DNA from: Orobanche coerulescens
Lineage: Eukaryota; Streptophyta; Magnoliopsida; Lamiales; Orobanchaceae
NCBI GenBank assembly: GCA_033398695.1
Contig: CM065814.1
Location: 16,426,358 to 16,490,357, forward strand
Length of the DNA: 64,000 nt
Direction of reading: 5' to 3'
In this document: one piece after another, positions 23,353 through 33,578 of the stretch
Layout: each line of letters begins with the position of its first letter
Numbering within the stretch: position 1 is the first letter of the stretch
Translations under genes and position numbers: made by a program
Notes under the pieces: model-generated
The model's database searches: none
What the model saw: only the letters and a program-made list of their open reading frames with translations
What the model was told of the DNA's origin: nothing

Positions 23353-25845
23353 CACTACCCTCCTTAAAAGAAGTTTCGTCCCGAAACTTAAAACAAGTAG
23401 GGAGAAGCAATATCCCGCCAGGAAAACTCAACGAGATACACAAGAAACGCGTAACTTACGCCCATCGGCGAAACGTTACAAGCAACGCAAAGGAATATAC
23501 GGCGTGAAAACATGCTCCACGACGACCAACACAACGTCGCCGTTAGGGATATAATAAAACCAACGAATGACAAGCGTCATCAAACGGATAATATAGTCAA
23601 GTCAATTATCCGAACAATTACAAAACATAACGAACGAAAATCAATATGATTGACCAACCAACGGTACATCAATCAAAACGCGAGCCAATCGCTGAACAAA
23701 CACGGAATTCCACCGCCCAAGGTTTGGAAGATCGGAAACGAGACCAATTTCCCGAACTTAAGGGAATTACGAAAGAGTCTGAACGTTCAACAATCATGTG
23801 ACGAGATCAACAAAAACCAAACAATCAAACGATCGAACCACAACGATCGAGACAACAAAAATCGAACAATCATGTTCGGATCACGAAGAACAATAAGGTT
23901 CAACCGACAACTCCGAGGTTCACATCTCGACTCGAGACAAAACATGATCCGTTGAAAACAACAAGATGTGCACTCACATAAGATCCACAGGAAAGGGAAT
24001 AACAATTGAAAAGTCACAACAACAAACGAGTTATTCCGAAACAATACCACACTCATTCGATCAACAAAAGCAAGGGGAAGGACAAGCTCAGAAAATGTCA
24101 ACGAACATAAACGAGTCGACAGAGTCGAAAATACGGAAGTTCAAAGTACGATCCACTTCGAATAAAAGAACTTAATTTCCGAAGTTCGAAACAACAAGAT
24201 AAGTAAATAACATAACATACAACTGATAGACCACGCCCCCCAGGGACTCCTCGGAGCCGGTCCTGATATCAATGCTCAAGTCCGTGCCTCGGAAGGCTCG
24301 GTAATCAACTCACAAAACTGAACATGATGTACCTCGAGTCCGCACTTCAAACGCATCACAGGCGAGGAAAGACAAATTGCACGTGCATTTCCCCGTCACA
24401 TCACGGTTGAAATGCCTCGGCTCGGCATACCAAAAATACAGATGCTAGATACAATGGAACATAACACCGCAAAACAACATACCGGAGATGCCAACTCAGC
24501 ATAACATATCAACGCATACAAAAATCACAACAACAACGGCATCGTTCGACGATTACAATGGCCCGAACGATAGCCAGCACACAACCACAAACATCATGAA
24601 ACAATCACCCATGTACATAAACGCACAAAAATCCAAGCTTTAACAACTCACACTCGTGCGACAACACGCAAATCACCACGAGACGATAAACAGTAAACAC
24701 CAGTTCACACCTCTCACAGAGGGCTAGTACAACAAATGCGTGGCAACGCCTCGACGTAAATGCTACCAATTCGATCATACTCGGGAGCAAACATCATAAC
24801 GACAACGCGAACATCATACATACATACCCAGCCCTCAAACGGGAATGGATAGGTTTTAAAAACGAAAACCTCCTTTCGAAAATAATTTAGAAAAACACCG
24901 GTTGATCTTGAGTATCACCTTTCAAAAAAGTACAAACGTGAAACATCGTTATCGAGACTTTGGAGAACCATTTCGCATTTGATAAAAATGAGGACACTTT
25001 CTCTTAGTGAAAAACTTTCAGAATATTCGACCCTCGGGTCTAAGTAAAAGTGTTTCTAAAACATTGAAAATATCTCAAAACAACTTGGTCCTCGAGGTAG
25101 AAGAATTTTGAAACATATTGTGGCACCTGGATGTACCACGAAAAAATAATTCATTTTAAAGGTACGTCTCGAAATTTATTTTCTAAGATACTCAAGGTTT
25201 TCAAAGATAATTCAATGGGCTAGAATGCCCAAAAATTTCAGGTAATTACACGGAACATTATAGCGCCGTGGGTCCCGTGCCGGAACCCACTAGGCTAAAA
25301 ACCATTTACAAAAACGCCAAAAAGGTCGATGGCGGTAATATTTCAAAAACTCACAAAAGCCATTTACAAAATACTAAATACAGTCACAAGAATTTCGCCA
25401 AAACGATCAAGGCCATAATGCCAAAACTCGGTAAAGGGAATCGGTTTTTGAAATAAAACTCAGTCGGTAAAATACTGAAAGCCATTACAAAAGAACTCAT
25501 GCAGCGGATAAAAGAAATAAAGTCAAACATGCACAATCCAGCAACACTACTCCTCATATGAACAAATATAAGGGTCAAATAACCGCATATCAAGAAATCA
25601 AAATCCATAAGAGGATTCCGTTACTTAACAAATAATCATAAAAATAGCTCGTGTCACACGAGGCACAACACAAAGAAGGGAGACTTACATCCATAGGTCG
25701 CACGAAGATGATGATCGCCCCACAATACTAATCACGACCAACAAACTCAGACGACGCGTCTCAACACAACTCAGTCAGACAAATCCGACGAGATAAAACT
25801 CAACAGACCCTACTTGACCCGACATCCTATGTTTCTACAACCTAA
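23353..25845 (-). other. Non-coding interior of element B with PPT and hairpin
   Basis: Next to the 3' LTR the minus strand reads AAGTTTCG-GGA-CGAAACTT (plus 23371-23389), then TCTTTTAAGGAGGGTAGTG, the polypurine tract. The remaining 2.4 kb is A-rich on the plus strand. It has no gag, zinc knuckle, protease, RT or integrase motif in any frame. Short frames of 60-104 codons match nothing I know. Confidence 0.75.
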
Positions 25846-25857
25846 GCTCCGATACCA
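25846..25857 (-). other. Primer-binding site of element B
   Basis: The minus strand reads TGGTATCGGAGC, four bases inside the LTR edge at 25862. It matches initiator tRNA-Met except for one A-to-G change (consensus TGGTATCAGAGC), a variant also present in A, D and the Copia array. Confidence 0.8.
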
Positions 25858-25861
25858 TTTA

Positions 25862-27661
25862 TGTAACCACCCCAATCCGCTCAGGGATATTACACGTCGT
25901 AGAATCTTTCCTCAAGGATCTACCAGGCTGGTAACAACATAGAACATCTCAACAATGCCTTTAAGGCTAAAATGACTCAGTAGACCGATTTGGTCTTTCA
26001 ATAAATACATACAATTCAAACACATTACATGCCCACGCAGGGGTCGAATACAACACACTCCCGTACAACGGGAAAGAATACTGCAGCGGAAATAAGGTAC
26101 AACTAAACCAATGACATCATACGGATCCTCGTGTGATTAGTATCGTTCATCTTTCATCATCCTTCGTGCCGACCCTGTGTTATGCTCCCAAACCTGAATG
26201 CAAAAACAGACATCCACCCCCCGAATACTCGGGGGTTAGCAAAACTCCATTGTTTTGCTAGTGCAAGAACAAGGTGCAAATACGAGCCAACAATACAAGT
26301 TTCAAGGACAATAATAACCAGGAATCCTCAAAGATCCAAACGTAACGAAAAAAATACTTCCCGAGGCAAGAGTTTGGGTAAAACATCCTAAAACCGAAAG
26401 GTCACAAATCAAGGGAAAACAATTTATAAAATGATTTGAAATGCCATTGGGAGTTTTAATAGAAAACAATTTAGGATTATCAAATCCTACTTTTCAAAAC
26501 CCAGAAGACGAAAGGGGTCACCGCCCCAAAGGTTTACTTTCCGTAAAATGACCTTTACCAAATCGTTGGGATTTTAGCCCCAATTCCTCATCAACTCACA
26601 GTATACGAGAACGATAACAAGGTTCGTTTTTCCAACATCAAAATCTACAACCCAATGTTTAAACATAGACGACAAATACTCTAATTCCATCCTAGCCAAG
26701 TAAGCCAAACGAACAACTTACCTCTTACACACTTAGTCGATGCATGCAATCATGAAAATCGTTCAAAATACTCGTTTTCGGAAACGCTAATATCAAAACA
26801 CATTTGTGAAATACACCACAATTAACCGTGGATCCACCCCTCCGTGGACCTTTACCGAGACCCCATCGGATCTAACCCATAGTGGTTGAAAGCAAGCTCG
26901 CGGATCCACCCCTCCGTGGACCCCTATCGAGACCCCGTCGGATCTAACCCGTAGTGAGCATACACACACACACGTTACTCATGCAATACTAATATGCTAA
27001 GAATGTAAGTTCATTAAGAATACTTACTAGAGATGGCCACTAATCCGACACCATTAACAAACTCTTCACAACACAACACGATTAACGCGGAATACATGAT
27101 TCCATAACTTTAAACAACAGGGGTATCACCAAGGCCCTCAACATTCAAAACAATCAAATCACAATCAATTCCCCAAAACACACCGTTCACAAAACACACG
27201 CGTTTTGAAAGTGAGCCTTTAACGAGGCTAAACCGAATCCTTTGAAAGTTCAAATCAAACGATCAAACAAACACATAGAGACGATCACTAATTATCATAT
27301 CCGCAAAACAAGAATTGTATGGACAAGGTACTTGCCTCGAAATCAGGACGCAAGCATTCCGACGAATACGGCTCAACCGGGAAGCTTCGAAACGCCCGAT
27401 GCTATCGAAACGGAAGACGACGACGAACGGAAGGGTTCGACATGGTTTCTTCGTAAGAAACTCGACCCTAACATCATATAATCAATAAATCAATGATCAT
27501 ACGAGGAAGAATAATCGTAGAACGTCTGAAAATCCCTCTAAGACATTCTACCGGACACCTTCAAGGCGTCGATCAAGAACTCGACCAAAACAATGAATCG
27601 ATACGATCCAACCATGGAATAACAAGGGAAATGATATAATACATCTAATTAATCATCAATC
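25862..27661 (-). repeat. 5' LTR of element B, part 1 (split by element A)
   Basis: It matches 20604-22395 of the left LTR, starting TGTAACCACCCCAATCC. It stops at CAATC (27657-27661), the duplicated target of element A, and resumes at 57505. Confidence 0.9.
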
Positions 27662-29759
27662 TGTAACACCCCCGAGATATTCGGAGTATATTACAGCGTT
27701 GTGGACCCCTACATGGGACCCACCAGGCTACAACAAGAAAACACCACTCGACTAACCATCTCGGTTAGCAAGGACACACCTTTAAATAATACAACATATA
27801 AAAATACGCCCGGAGCAACCGGCGAAATAAGCATCAACCGACAATGTAGCAATTTAAGGTAATACAAAACGGATTTCTAAATGAAAAGCCTAAGTACTCG
27901 CGAGTACAATCTATAAGTTTATAAATGTGGAAAACAACCATATCGAAGTAAACAAGAGGAATAAGAAAACCCAAATGCACATGTCAACGACCCTGGCCAA
28001 CATCCTCGTACTGTCCCAGCGCCCGCTCGTCCGGAAGAACATAACCTGAAATCCATAACAAGAATTTCCCCAAAATGGGTCCCCAAAGGGGTTAGCAATT
28101 ACGCTAGTACAAGTAATTAAGGCAAACCATTCGCTTATACGTTTCATAGTACAATGCACCAAATCATTTCAAAACCAAAACCAGACATGTCTTTTCCGGA
28201 AACAAACAGTCAAACAATTTGCCTTGGGAACAGGATAATACCATTGATCCCGCTCGAGGCCTCTAAGGACCCTCCCGAGCTGGCCATATCATAAAACAAA
28301 TCACGCACATGCATCGCCTTGGGAACAGGGTAATACCATTGATCCCGCTCGAGGCCTCTAAGGACCCTCCCGAGCTGGCTAGCTAAACAAACTCATGAAT
28401 CCAGGACTCAACCCTTTGGACTCCCTCTGTGATCCCATCGGACCCTCCCGAGGTGAGCAATCACACACAATATACATTACCATTTCACGTTAAGCATAAA
28501 GGTTTCCAAAAATACTTGCCTTGAATAATTGATGACGCAACGAACAGACAGGAAAATCACCGACGAACGCTAAGAATCAACGGAACCGAACCTAACGATT
28601 CAAAGAACATAATCACAACCAACTCTAGACGAATACGGAAATGGAATACACCCGAAAACCCGCCTACGATTCATGTATATTCATACAAAAATAACGAGGG
28701 CGGACCACCGCCGAACCCTCTCGAATACGCAACAACCACGAAATATACCATGAATCCGTAAGGGGAACAAGAATATTAGCAAGATTAATCATACTCATCA
28801 TGAATTAATCTATCATACGGAATGAATCAGATGAAAACGTGAAAACCCCCCAATTTACCCAAAACAAGGTTTTAGGAGTTTACCTCGAATTAATGACGAA
28901 GAACACGATTAGATGTTGATAATATACTCCAAAAACTCGAAGAAGATGATGGCTCGGAGTAACAAAGCTTCAAATCGCCGGAAATGCCAAGAAAATCGCC
29001 TAGGAGTCGGATGGGGAGGAGGAGGAATGATAATGGCCAAAATCGGTCAACTCCTGGGTTTATAAACCCAGGCCGCGTTACGTACGTTAGCCACCACTTG
29101 CTAACGTACGTAAGCTGTGTTATGTACGTAAGCCATAAGGTCCTTATGTACGTAACCAAAAAGGCAGAAATGCCTGTACCATTTTGTACAGGTCGTTACG
29201 TACGTAACCAAAGGTGTGTTACGTACGTAACATCCCTTCCTAGGGAGTACAGGGCAGAATTTGACAAGAGGGGGGGTACCGAAAAGAGTCGAAATACAAC
29301 GGTGAACAATTCATGATGGTACGAACGTAAAGGATTCGAGGCGACGAATGAAAGTGTTAAAAAAAACATATTCCCGACTATCCAGAGGTTCGGAAAAAAA
29401 CAACTATCGTAATTTTCCCAAAACTTTGGGAGATTACGTAACGGCCCAAAACATCTGAAATGAACGATACATGGTCAAAGCACCAAACAAAAGCTCGCAA
29501 CGCGCATAATAATATGATATGGATCCTCGGCAACCCCGAAACGGCGGTTCCGAACGACGATTTACGAGAATAGCCGAAATAGCAACGTAAACAACATGAA
29601 ACACCGAATCGAGTAAAATGAGTCCGAAACAAGCTCGAGCGACAAAAAGTCCAATATTAAATATCCTCAAAATGTCAATACGGTTACAAGCGAGTTGCCA
29701 AAAACGAAAATACACCAAAATGAGAATATTAAGAGAAAGGAAAAATGCGGATATTACAT
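27662..29759 (-). repeat. 3' LTR of element A (2098 bp)
   Basis: Plus-strand edges are TGTAACACCCCCGAGATATT... and ...ATGCGGATATTACA. It contains a tandem repeat with GATCCCGCTCGAGGCCTCTA (28221-28380, two copies), the TATA palindrome at 29053-29072, six TTACGTACGTAA-type sites and a U3 hairpin at 29408-29438. No genes. Confidence 0.92.
29053..29231 (-). promoter_or_regulatory. U3 palindrome cluster and palindromic TATA box, left A LTR
   Basis: Sites TTACGTACGTTA (29079), TAACGTACGTAAG (29102), TTATGTACGTAA (29120), TTATGTACGTAA (29144), GTTACGTACGTAAC (29195-29208) and TTACGTACGTAAC (29219) lie upstream (minus sense) of the TATA box. The TATA box itself is inside a perfect 20-bp palindrome, CCTGGGTTTATAAACCCAGG (29053-29072). 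A further inverted repeat, CCTGTAC...GTACAGG, spans 29173-29192. Confidence 0.8.
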
Positions 29760-29793
29760 TCTACCCCTCTAAAAATAAGTTTCGTCCCGAAAC
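29760..29793 (-). promoter_or_regulatory. PPT and hairpin of element A
   Basis: Minus strand: GTTTCG-GGA-CGAAAC, then TTATTTTTAGAGGGGTAGAA ending one base before the LTR. The tract overlaps the pol stop codon (TAG at 29761-29763), so here the hairpin is also the coding sequence for the last residues (VSGRNLFLEG). Confidence 0.8.
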
Positions 29794-30477
29794 ATAAGAA
29801 ATAAACAACTCGGGGTACTTAGCACGCATGCTATCCTCGGTTTCCCAAGTTGCCTCTTCGACACCATGTCTCGACGACTGCACTTTGACCAAAGGAATGG
29901 TCTTATGCCTCAGTCGCTTCTCACGGTGCTCCAAAATCTTCAAGGGACGCTCCTCGAAGGTAATGTCCTCGGCAATATCGATCTCGCCAAAGTCGATGAT
30001 ATGACTAGGATCCAGAACATATTTCTTCAGCTGCGAAACATGGAAAACGCTATGAACGTGACTCAAGGCCGGAGGTAGCGCCAAGCGGTATGCCAACTCA
30101 CCGACTCGCTCGAGAATCTCAAAGGGTCCAATAAATCTCGGACTCAACTTTCCCTTCTTTCCGAAGCGGAAAACTCCTTTCGTCGGCGACACCTTTAGCA
30201 AAATGTGGTCCCCCACCTCGAATTCCAAAGGTCGACGACGGACGTCGGCATACGACTTCTGTCGACTCTGAGCGGTCAACATCCATTCTCGAATCAAATC
30301 CACCTTCCGCCTCGTCTCTAGGACAATATCCGATTCGGTCCCGACCAAATCGGACGCTTCGTTCCAACAAATCGGCGATCGACAACGCCGCCCATAAAGA
30401 GCCTCATACGGTGCCATCCGAATCGACGCGTGCCAACTATTGTTTTACGTGAATTCGATCAATGGCAAATGCTCCTC
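29761..30477 (-). pseudogene. pol: Element A integrase C-terminus and chromodomain
   Basis: Open from 30417 to 29761 (218 codons). It begins RMAPYEALYGRRCRSPICW (integrase GPY/F region), includes VGDHILLKVSPTKGVFRFG and LSPRFIGPFEILERVGELAYRL, then SHVHSVFHVSQLKKYV. It ends in a chromodomain-like EHREKRLRHKTIPLVKVQ and EEATWETEDSMRAKYPELF. Upstream the frame is closed by TAG (30478) and TAA (about 30442), at positions where the family has Trp and Tyr. Chromodomains of this clade target integration to heterochromatin. Confidence 0.88.
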
Positions 30478-31587
30478 CTAGTCGCTACTCCAGTCGAGAG
30501 CACAAGCACGCAACATATCCTCAAACGTCTGGATAGTGCGTTCCGACTGTCCATCTGACTGAGGATGAAAAGAGGTACTCAAATGCAAACGAGTACCCAA
30601 CGCCTTATGCACCGCCTGCCAAAAATGCGATACAAAACGGCCATCACGATTCGAAACAATAGACTTCGGAGTACCGTGAAGCCTCACAATCTGCGCAATA
30701 AACACACGAGCCAACTTCTCCGGGCCCCAAGTATCCTTGATGCCCAGAAAATGTGTCGACTTGGTCAGGCGATCAACATTCACCCAAACCATATTCATGC
30801 CCGATCTCGATCTCGGCAAACTCGTAATTAAGTCCATCGATATGTCTTCCCATTTCCATTCCGGAACGGGAAGTGACTGCAATAACCCGGCTGGTCGCTG
30901 ATGCTCGATTTTGACCTGCTGGCAAGTCAAGCATCTCGCTACAAACTGTGCGACCTCCTCCTTCATATCATTCCACCAGAAATTCCTCCTCAGGTCCTTG
31001 TACATCTTACTCGAACCAGGATGAACAGAGTAAGGTGTAGCATGGGCCTCACGTAAAATACTCTGTCTCAAATCCAAGTCGTTCGGTACACAAAGCCGAC
31101 TTTGGAATCTCAACACACCATCTTCATGAATCACAAACCCAGGAGACTTTCCCTTAAGAACATTCTCTCGGATTTGCATGATCATCGGATCCTCCAGCTG
31201 TTTCAATTTAATTTCATCGATCAGAGACGACGAAATCTCTAAAGCACAAAGTCGCCCTACGGCTCGAGGCAATGAAATCTCAACACTCCACTCAATCAAA
31301 TCCCGCTGAAGTTTGGCTTGAGACGTAAAGAGCTCAAGTGTTCGCAATGAGACTGGTTTCCGACTCAAGGCGTCGGCCACGATGTTCGCCTTGCCTGGAT
31401 GATAAAGGATTTAGAGGTCATAATCCTTAATCAACTCTAACCACCTTCTCTGCCTCATATTCAACTCCCGCTGAGTAAATATGTATTTCAGACTTTTATG
31501 GTCGGTAAAAATCTGACATGCAGAGCCAAAAAGATAGTGACGCCAAATCTTGAGCGCAAAAACAACTGTCACTAACTCCAAATCGTG
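30478..31587 (-). pseudogene. pol: Element A RNase H end and integrase core
   Basis: From 31587 the sequence completes RNase H ([30 protein letters not shown]) to a nonsense codon near 31413, then ADALSRKPVSLRTLEL. The integrase zinc finger follows (HATPYSVHPGSSKMYKDL, CLTCQQVKIEHQRP) and the core (WEDISMDLITSLPRSRSGMN; SIVSNRDGRFVSHFWQ; SFHPQSDGQSERTIQTFEDM). The block usually written SDRD is SNRD here, so the second catalytic Asp appears changed to Asn. The open part is 31380-30478. Confidence 0.87.
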
Positions 31588-32118
31588 TAGGGGTGTGCAG
31601 AAAAACCGAATCTGAAAAACCGAACCAAAAATCCGAAAAACTGATCCGAACCAGTCCGATCCGATGTCTTCGGATCGGATTTCGGATTAGAATTTTACAG
31701 ATCCGAAAATTTCGGATCGGATCGGATTAAATCCGCGGATTTTCGGATTAATCCGAATGATCCGAAATATATAAAAAAAAAAGAATTTTTTTATTATTTT
31801 TAGGTAAAACGCCAGAAAAAACTTCGGATCGATTGGATTAACCGCGGATTTTCGAATTAATCTGATCCATCCGAAATATATATATATAAAAAAAATGAAA
31901 TTTTTATTATTTTTTGATTATGATTTTTATTATTTTTATTAGTTTTTAAAATTTTCGGATTTTTCGGATTAAATCCGATCCGATCCGATCTGGATTTGGA
32001 TTGATCCGAATCCGATCCGAACGATCGGTTCGGATTTCGGATTGAGCAAAAGGTGATCCGAAATTTCGGATCAATCCGAATTCGGATCGGATCGGATTGA
32101 TCTGAATGCACACCCCTA
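31588..32118. mobile_element. hAT-type MITE, 531 bp, TSD AAATCGTG
   Basis: Terminal inverted repeats TAGGGGTGTGCA and TGCACACCCCTA are flanked by the 8-bp direct repeat AAATCGTG (31580-31587 and 32119-32126). An 8-bp duplication and TIRs of this kind are typical of non-autonomous hAT elements. The inside is almost wholly made of iterated ATCCGA/TCGGAT units and AT-rich tracts and encodes nothing. It sits inside A's RNase H coding region. The element contributes the readable but meaningless tail to the RNase H frame. Confidence 0.9.
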
Positions 32119-32126
32119 AAATCGTG

Positions 32127-32311
32127 AGTAGGGTAGTTAAGCTCATACGGCCTCAACTGCCTCGACGCAAATGCAATAGTCTTGCCGCGTTGCATCAACA
32201 CGCACCCAAGACCCTGACCCGAAGCATCGCTATAAACGACAAAACCCTCGTTGCCACGTGGCAACGCCAAAATTGGGGCTGAAGTCAAACGCCTCTTCAG
32301 CTCCTCAAAAC
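32127..32311 (-). pseudogene. pol: Element A RNase H, first part
   Basis: Minus strand reads [20 protein letters not shown], the first RNase H Asp segment, then [20 protein letters not shown] and [15 protein letters not shown]. It is cut upstream by the Copia array (junction TCGAC at 32312-32316) and downstream by the hAT MITE. The RT continues beyond the array at 52513. Confidence 0.88.
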
Positions 32312-32316
32312 TCGAC

Positions 32317-33521
32317 TGTTGGAATATTTATTCCACACATTATTTAATTTGTGTTTTGATGATTAAAGTTTCTAAACAACAAAAAAACATTAAGGCGAAG
32401 CAAAACAACGATGCAGACGAAGACGCAAAAAGTTGCAATATGGACTGCATTAGCGCACGCTAAAGCATATATGTTAGCGCACGCTAACGGCATATCAGCC
32501 AAGTTCGAAGTAAGCTGAAGTGAAGTCAGCTGATGAGATAGCGCACGCAACTAGTTATCATTAACGCACGCTATCGAGCCTTGTTACCGTTGTGAAGGAA
32601 TTCAAACACAGAATGACGTATGCAATGAAATCAGCATTAGCGCACGCTACAATGAAGGATTAGCGCACGCTAAGAAGTTTGAATCAAGTCAATCAGAATG
32701 TTGGGAAAAGCAGGTCAAAGTCAGCATATCAAACGGATACTTTGACAATCCATGCAACGGATATATTGGATTAGCGCACGCTACAATGTGTTATTAACGC
32801 ACGCTAATACAAGAAGGTTACGTACGTAAGGCAAAAGGCATAACGTACGCTAAAGAAGAAACGAAGCTACTGGACTGAAACTGGGAACAATCTAGCGCAC
32901 GCTACAGGCACGCTAAGATATTAGCGCACGCTACCAGAGGAAGGCTAGCGCACGCTAGCAAGTCAAAACAGCCAGCAACGGCTAGTTTATGGGAAATGCC
33001 TATAAATACCATTCCTATGGTATTGTTTGAGAACAACAACTTCAAGCAAACGAGATATTCATCTGAGAATCATACACTTACATTGTTGTTGTGATATTGA
33101 GCTATATATTGTTAGTTTGAGTGTTTATACATTCAACATTATACACGAGCGAGAAAAAGAAAAGATACGATTTGATTCGGTGTTATTAGGATCAAGGAAC
33201 CGACATTGTTAGAATCACAATCGCTATCTTAGTGAGGTTTATCTAGTACCGATAGAAAGCTAGAGTGGTTGATTCCTTATCCAATAGAAAAGGAAAAATG
33301 GTTTTACTCGGACCGATAGAAGACGAGCTTGTAACGGTAATCCCTCGACCGATAGAAGAGAGACGTAGAGGTTTTAATCTTAAGCCTAAGGAAAAAGATA
33401 CATCGAGAGAGGACGTAAGCTTCGTTAATAGCCTAACCTCTATAAATCCATGTGTGATTTATTTTCCGCGATTTATTTACGCTTCCGCAAACGGCGCAAA
33501 TATCCGAATCCGTACCCAACA
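32317..33521 (+). repeat. Array LTR 1 (1205 bp)
   Basis: TGTTGGAATATTTATTCC... to ...CGTACCCAACA. U3 carries the palindrome cluster 32450-32957, then TATAAATA at 33001. U5 has ACCGATAGAA three times. PBS TGGTATCGGAGC follows at 33524-33535. Marker variants: CGCACGCAACTAG and GAGAACAACAAC, shared with LTR 3. Confidence 0.92.
32450..33008 (+). promoter_or_regulatory. U3 cluster of TTAGCGCACGCTAA inverted repeats and TATA box (LTR 1)
   Basis: The core TAGCG-CA-CGCTA is an inverted repeat with a 2-nt centre. Copies or close variants start near 32450, 32474, 32539, 32561, 32637, 32660, 32771, 32794, 32893, 32931 and 32946. Between them sit TTACGTACGTAA (32818-32829, perfect palindrome) and TAACGTACGCTAA (32841). 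TATAAATA is at 33001-33008, 44 bp after the last copy. The other LTRs have the same layout, with TATA boxes at 36158, 39328, 42496, 45656, 48826 and 51987. Gag transcription should start about 30 bp after each TATA box. Confidence 0.85.
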
Positions 33522-33578
33522 ATTGGTATCGGAGCGGTACTCCAATACGCGGCTTAACATCCGAGGAGAAGATCCAAA

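Noticed and set aside
23353..25861. Hidden pol or env-like gene in the interior of element B
   Set aside because: No conserved Ty3 motif is readable in six frames and no frame exceeds about 105 codons.
31857..32288. 143-codon RNase H frame ending in a serine/arginine/isoleucine-rich tail as a novel fusion protein
   Set aside because: The tail is the translated hAT MITE repeat, added by insertion with an 8-bp duplication.
32450..32957. CRISPR-like look of regularly repeated TTAGCGCACGCTAA with variable spacers
   Set aside because: Plant nuclear sequence, repeat only 12-14 bp, irregular spacing (about 15-110 bp), no cas genes, and the cluster sits in LTR U3 before a TATA box.
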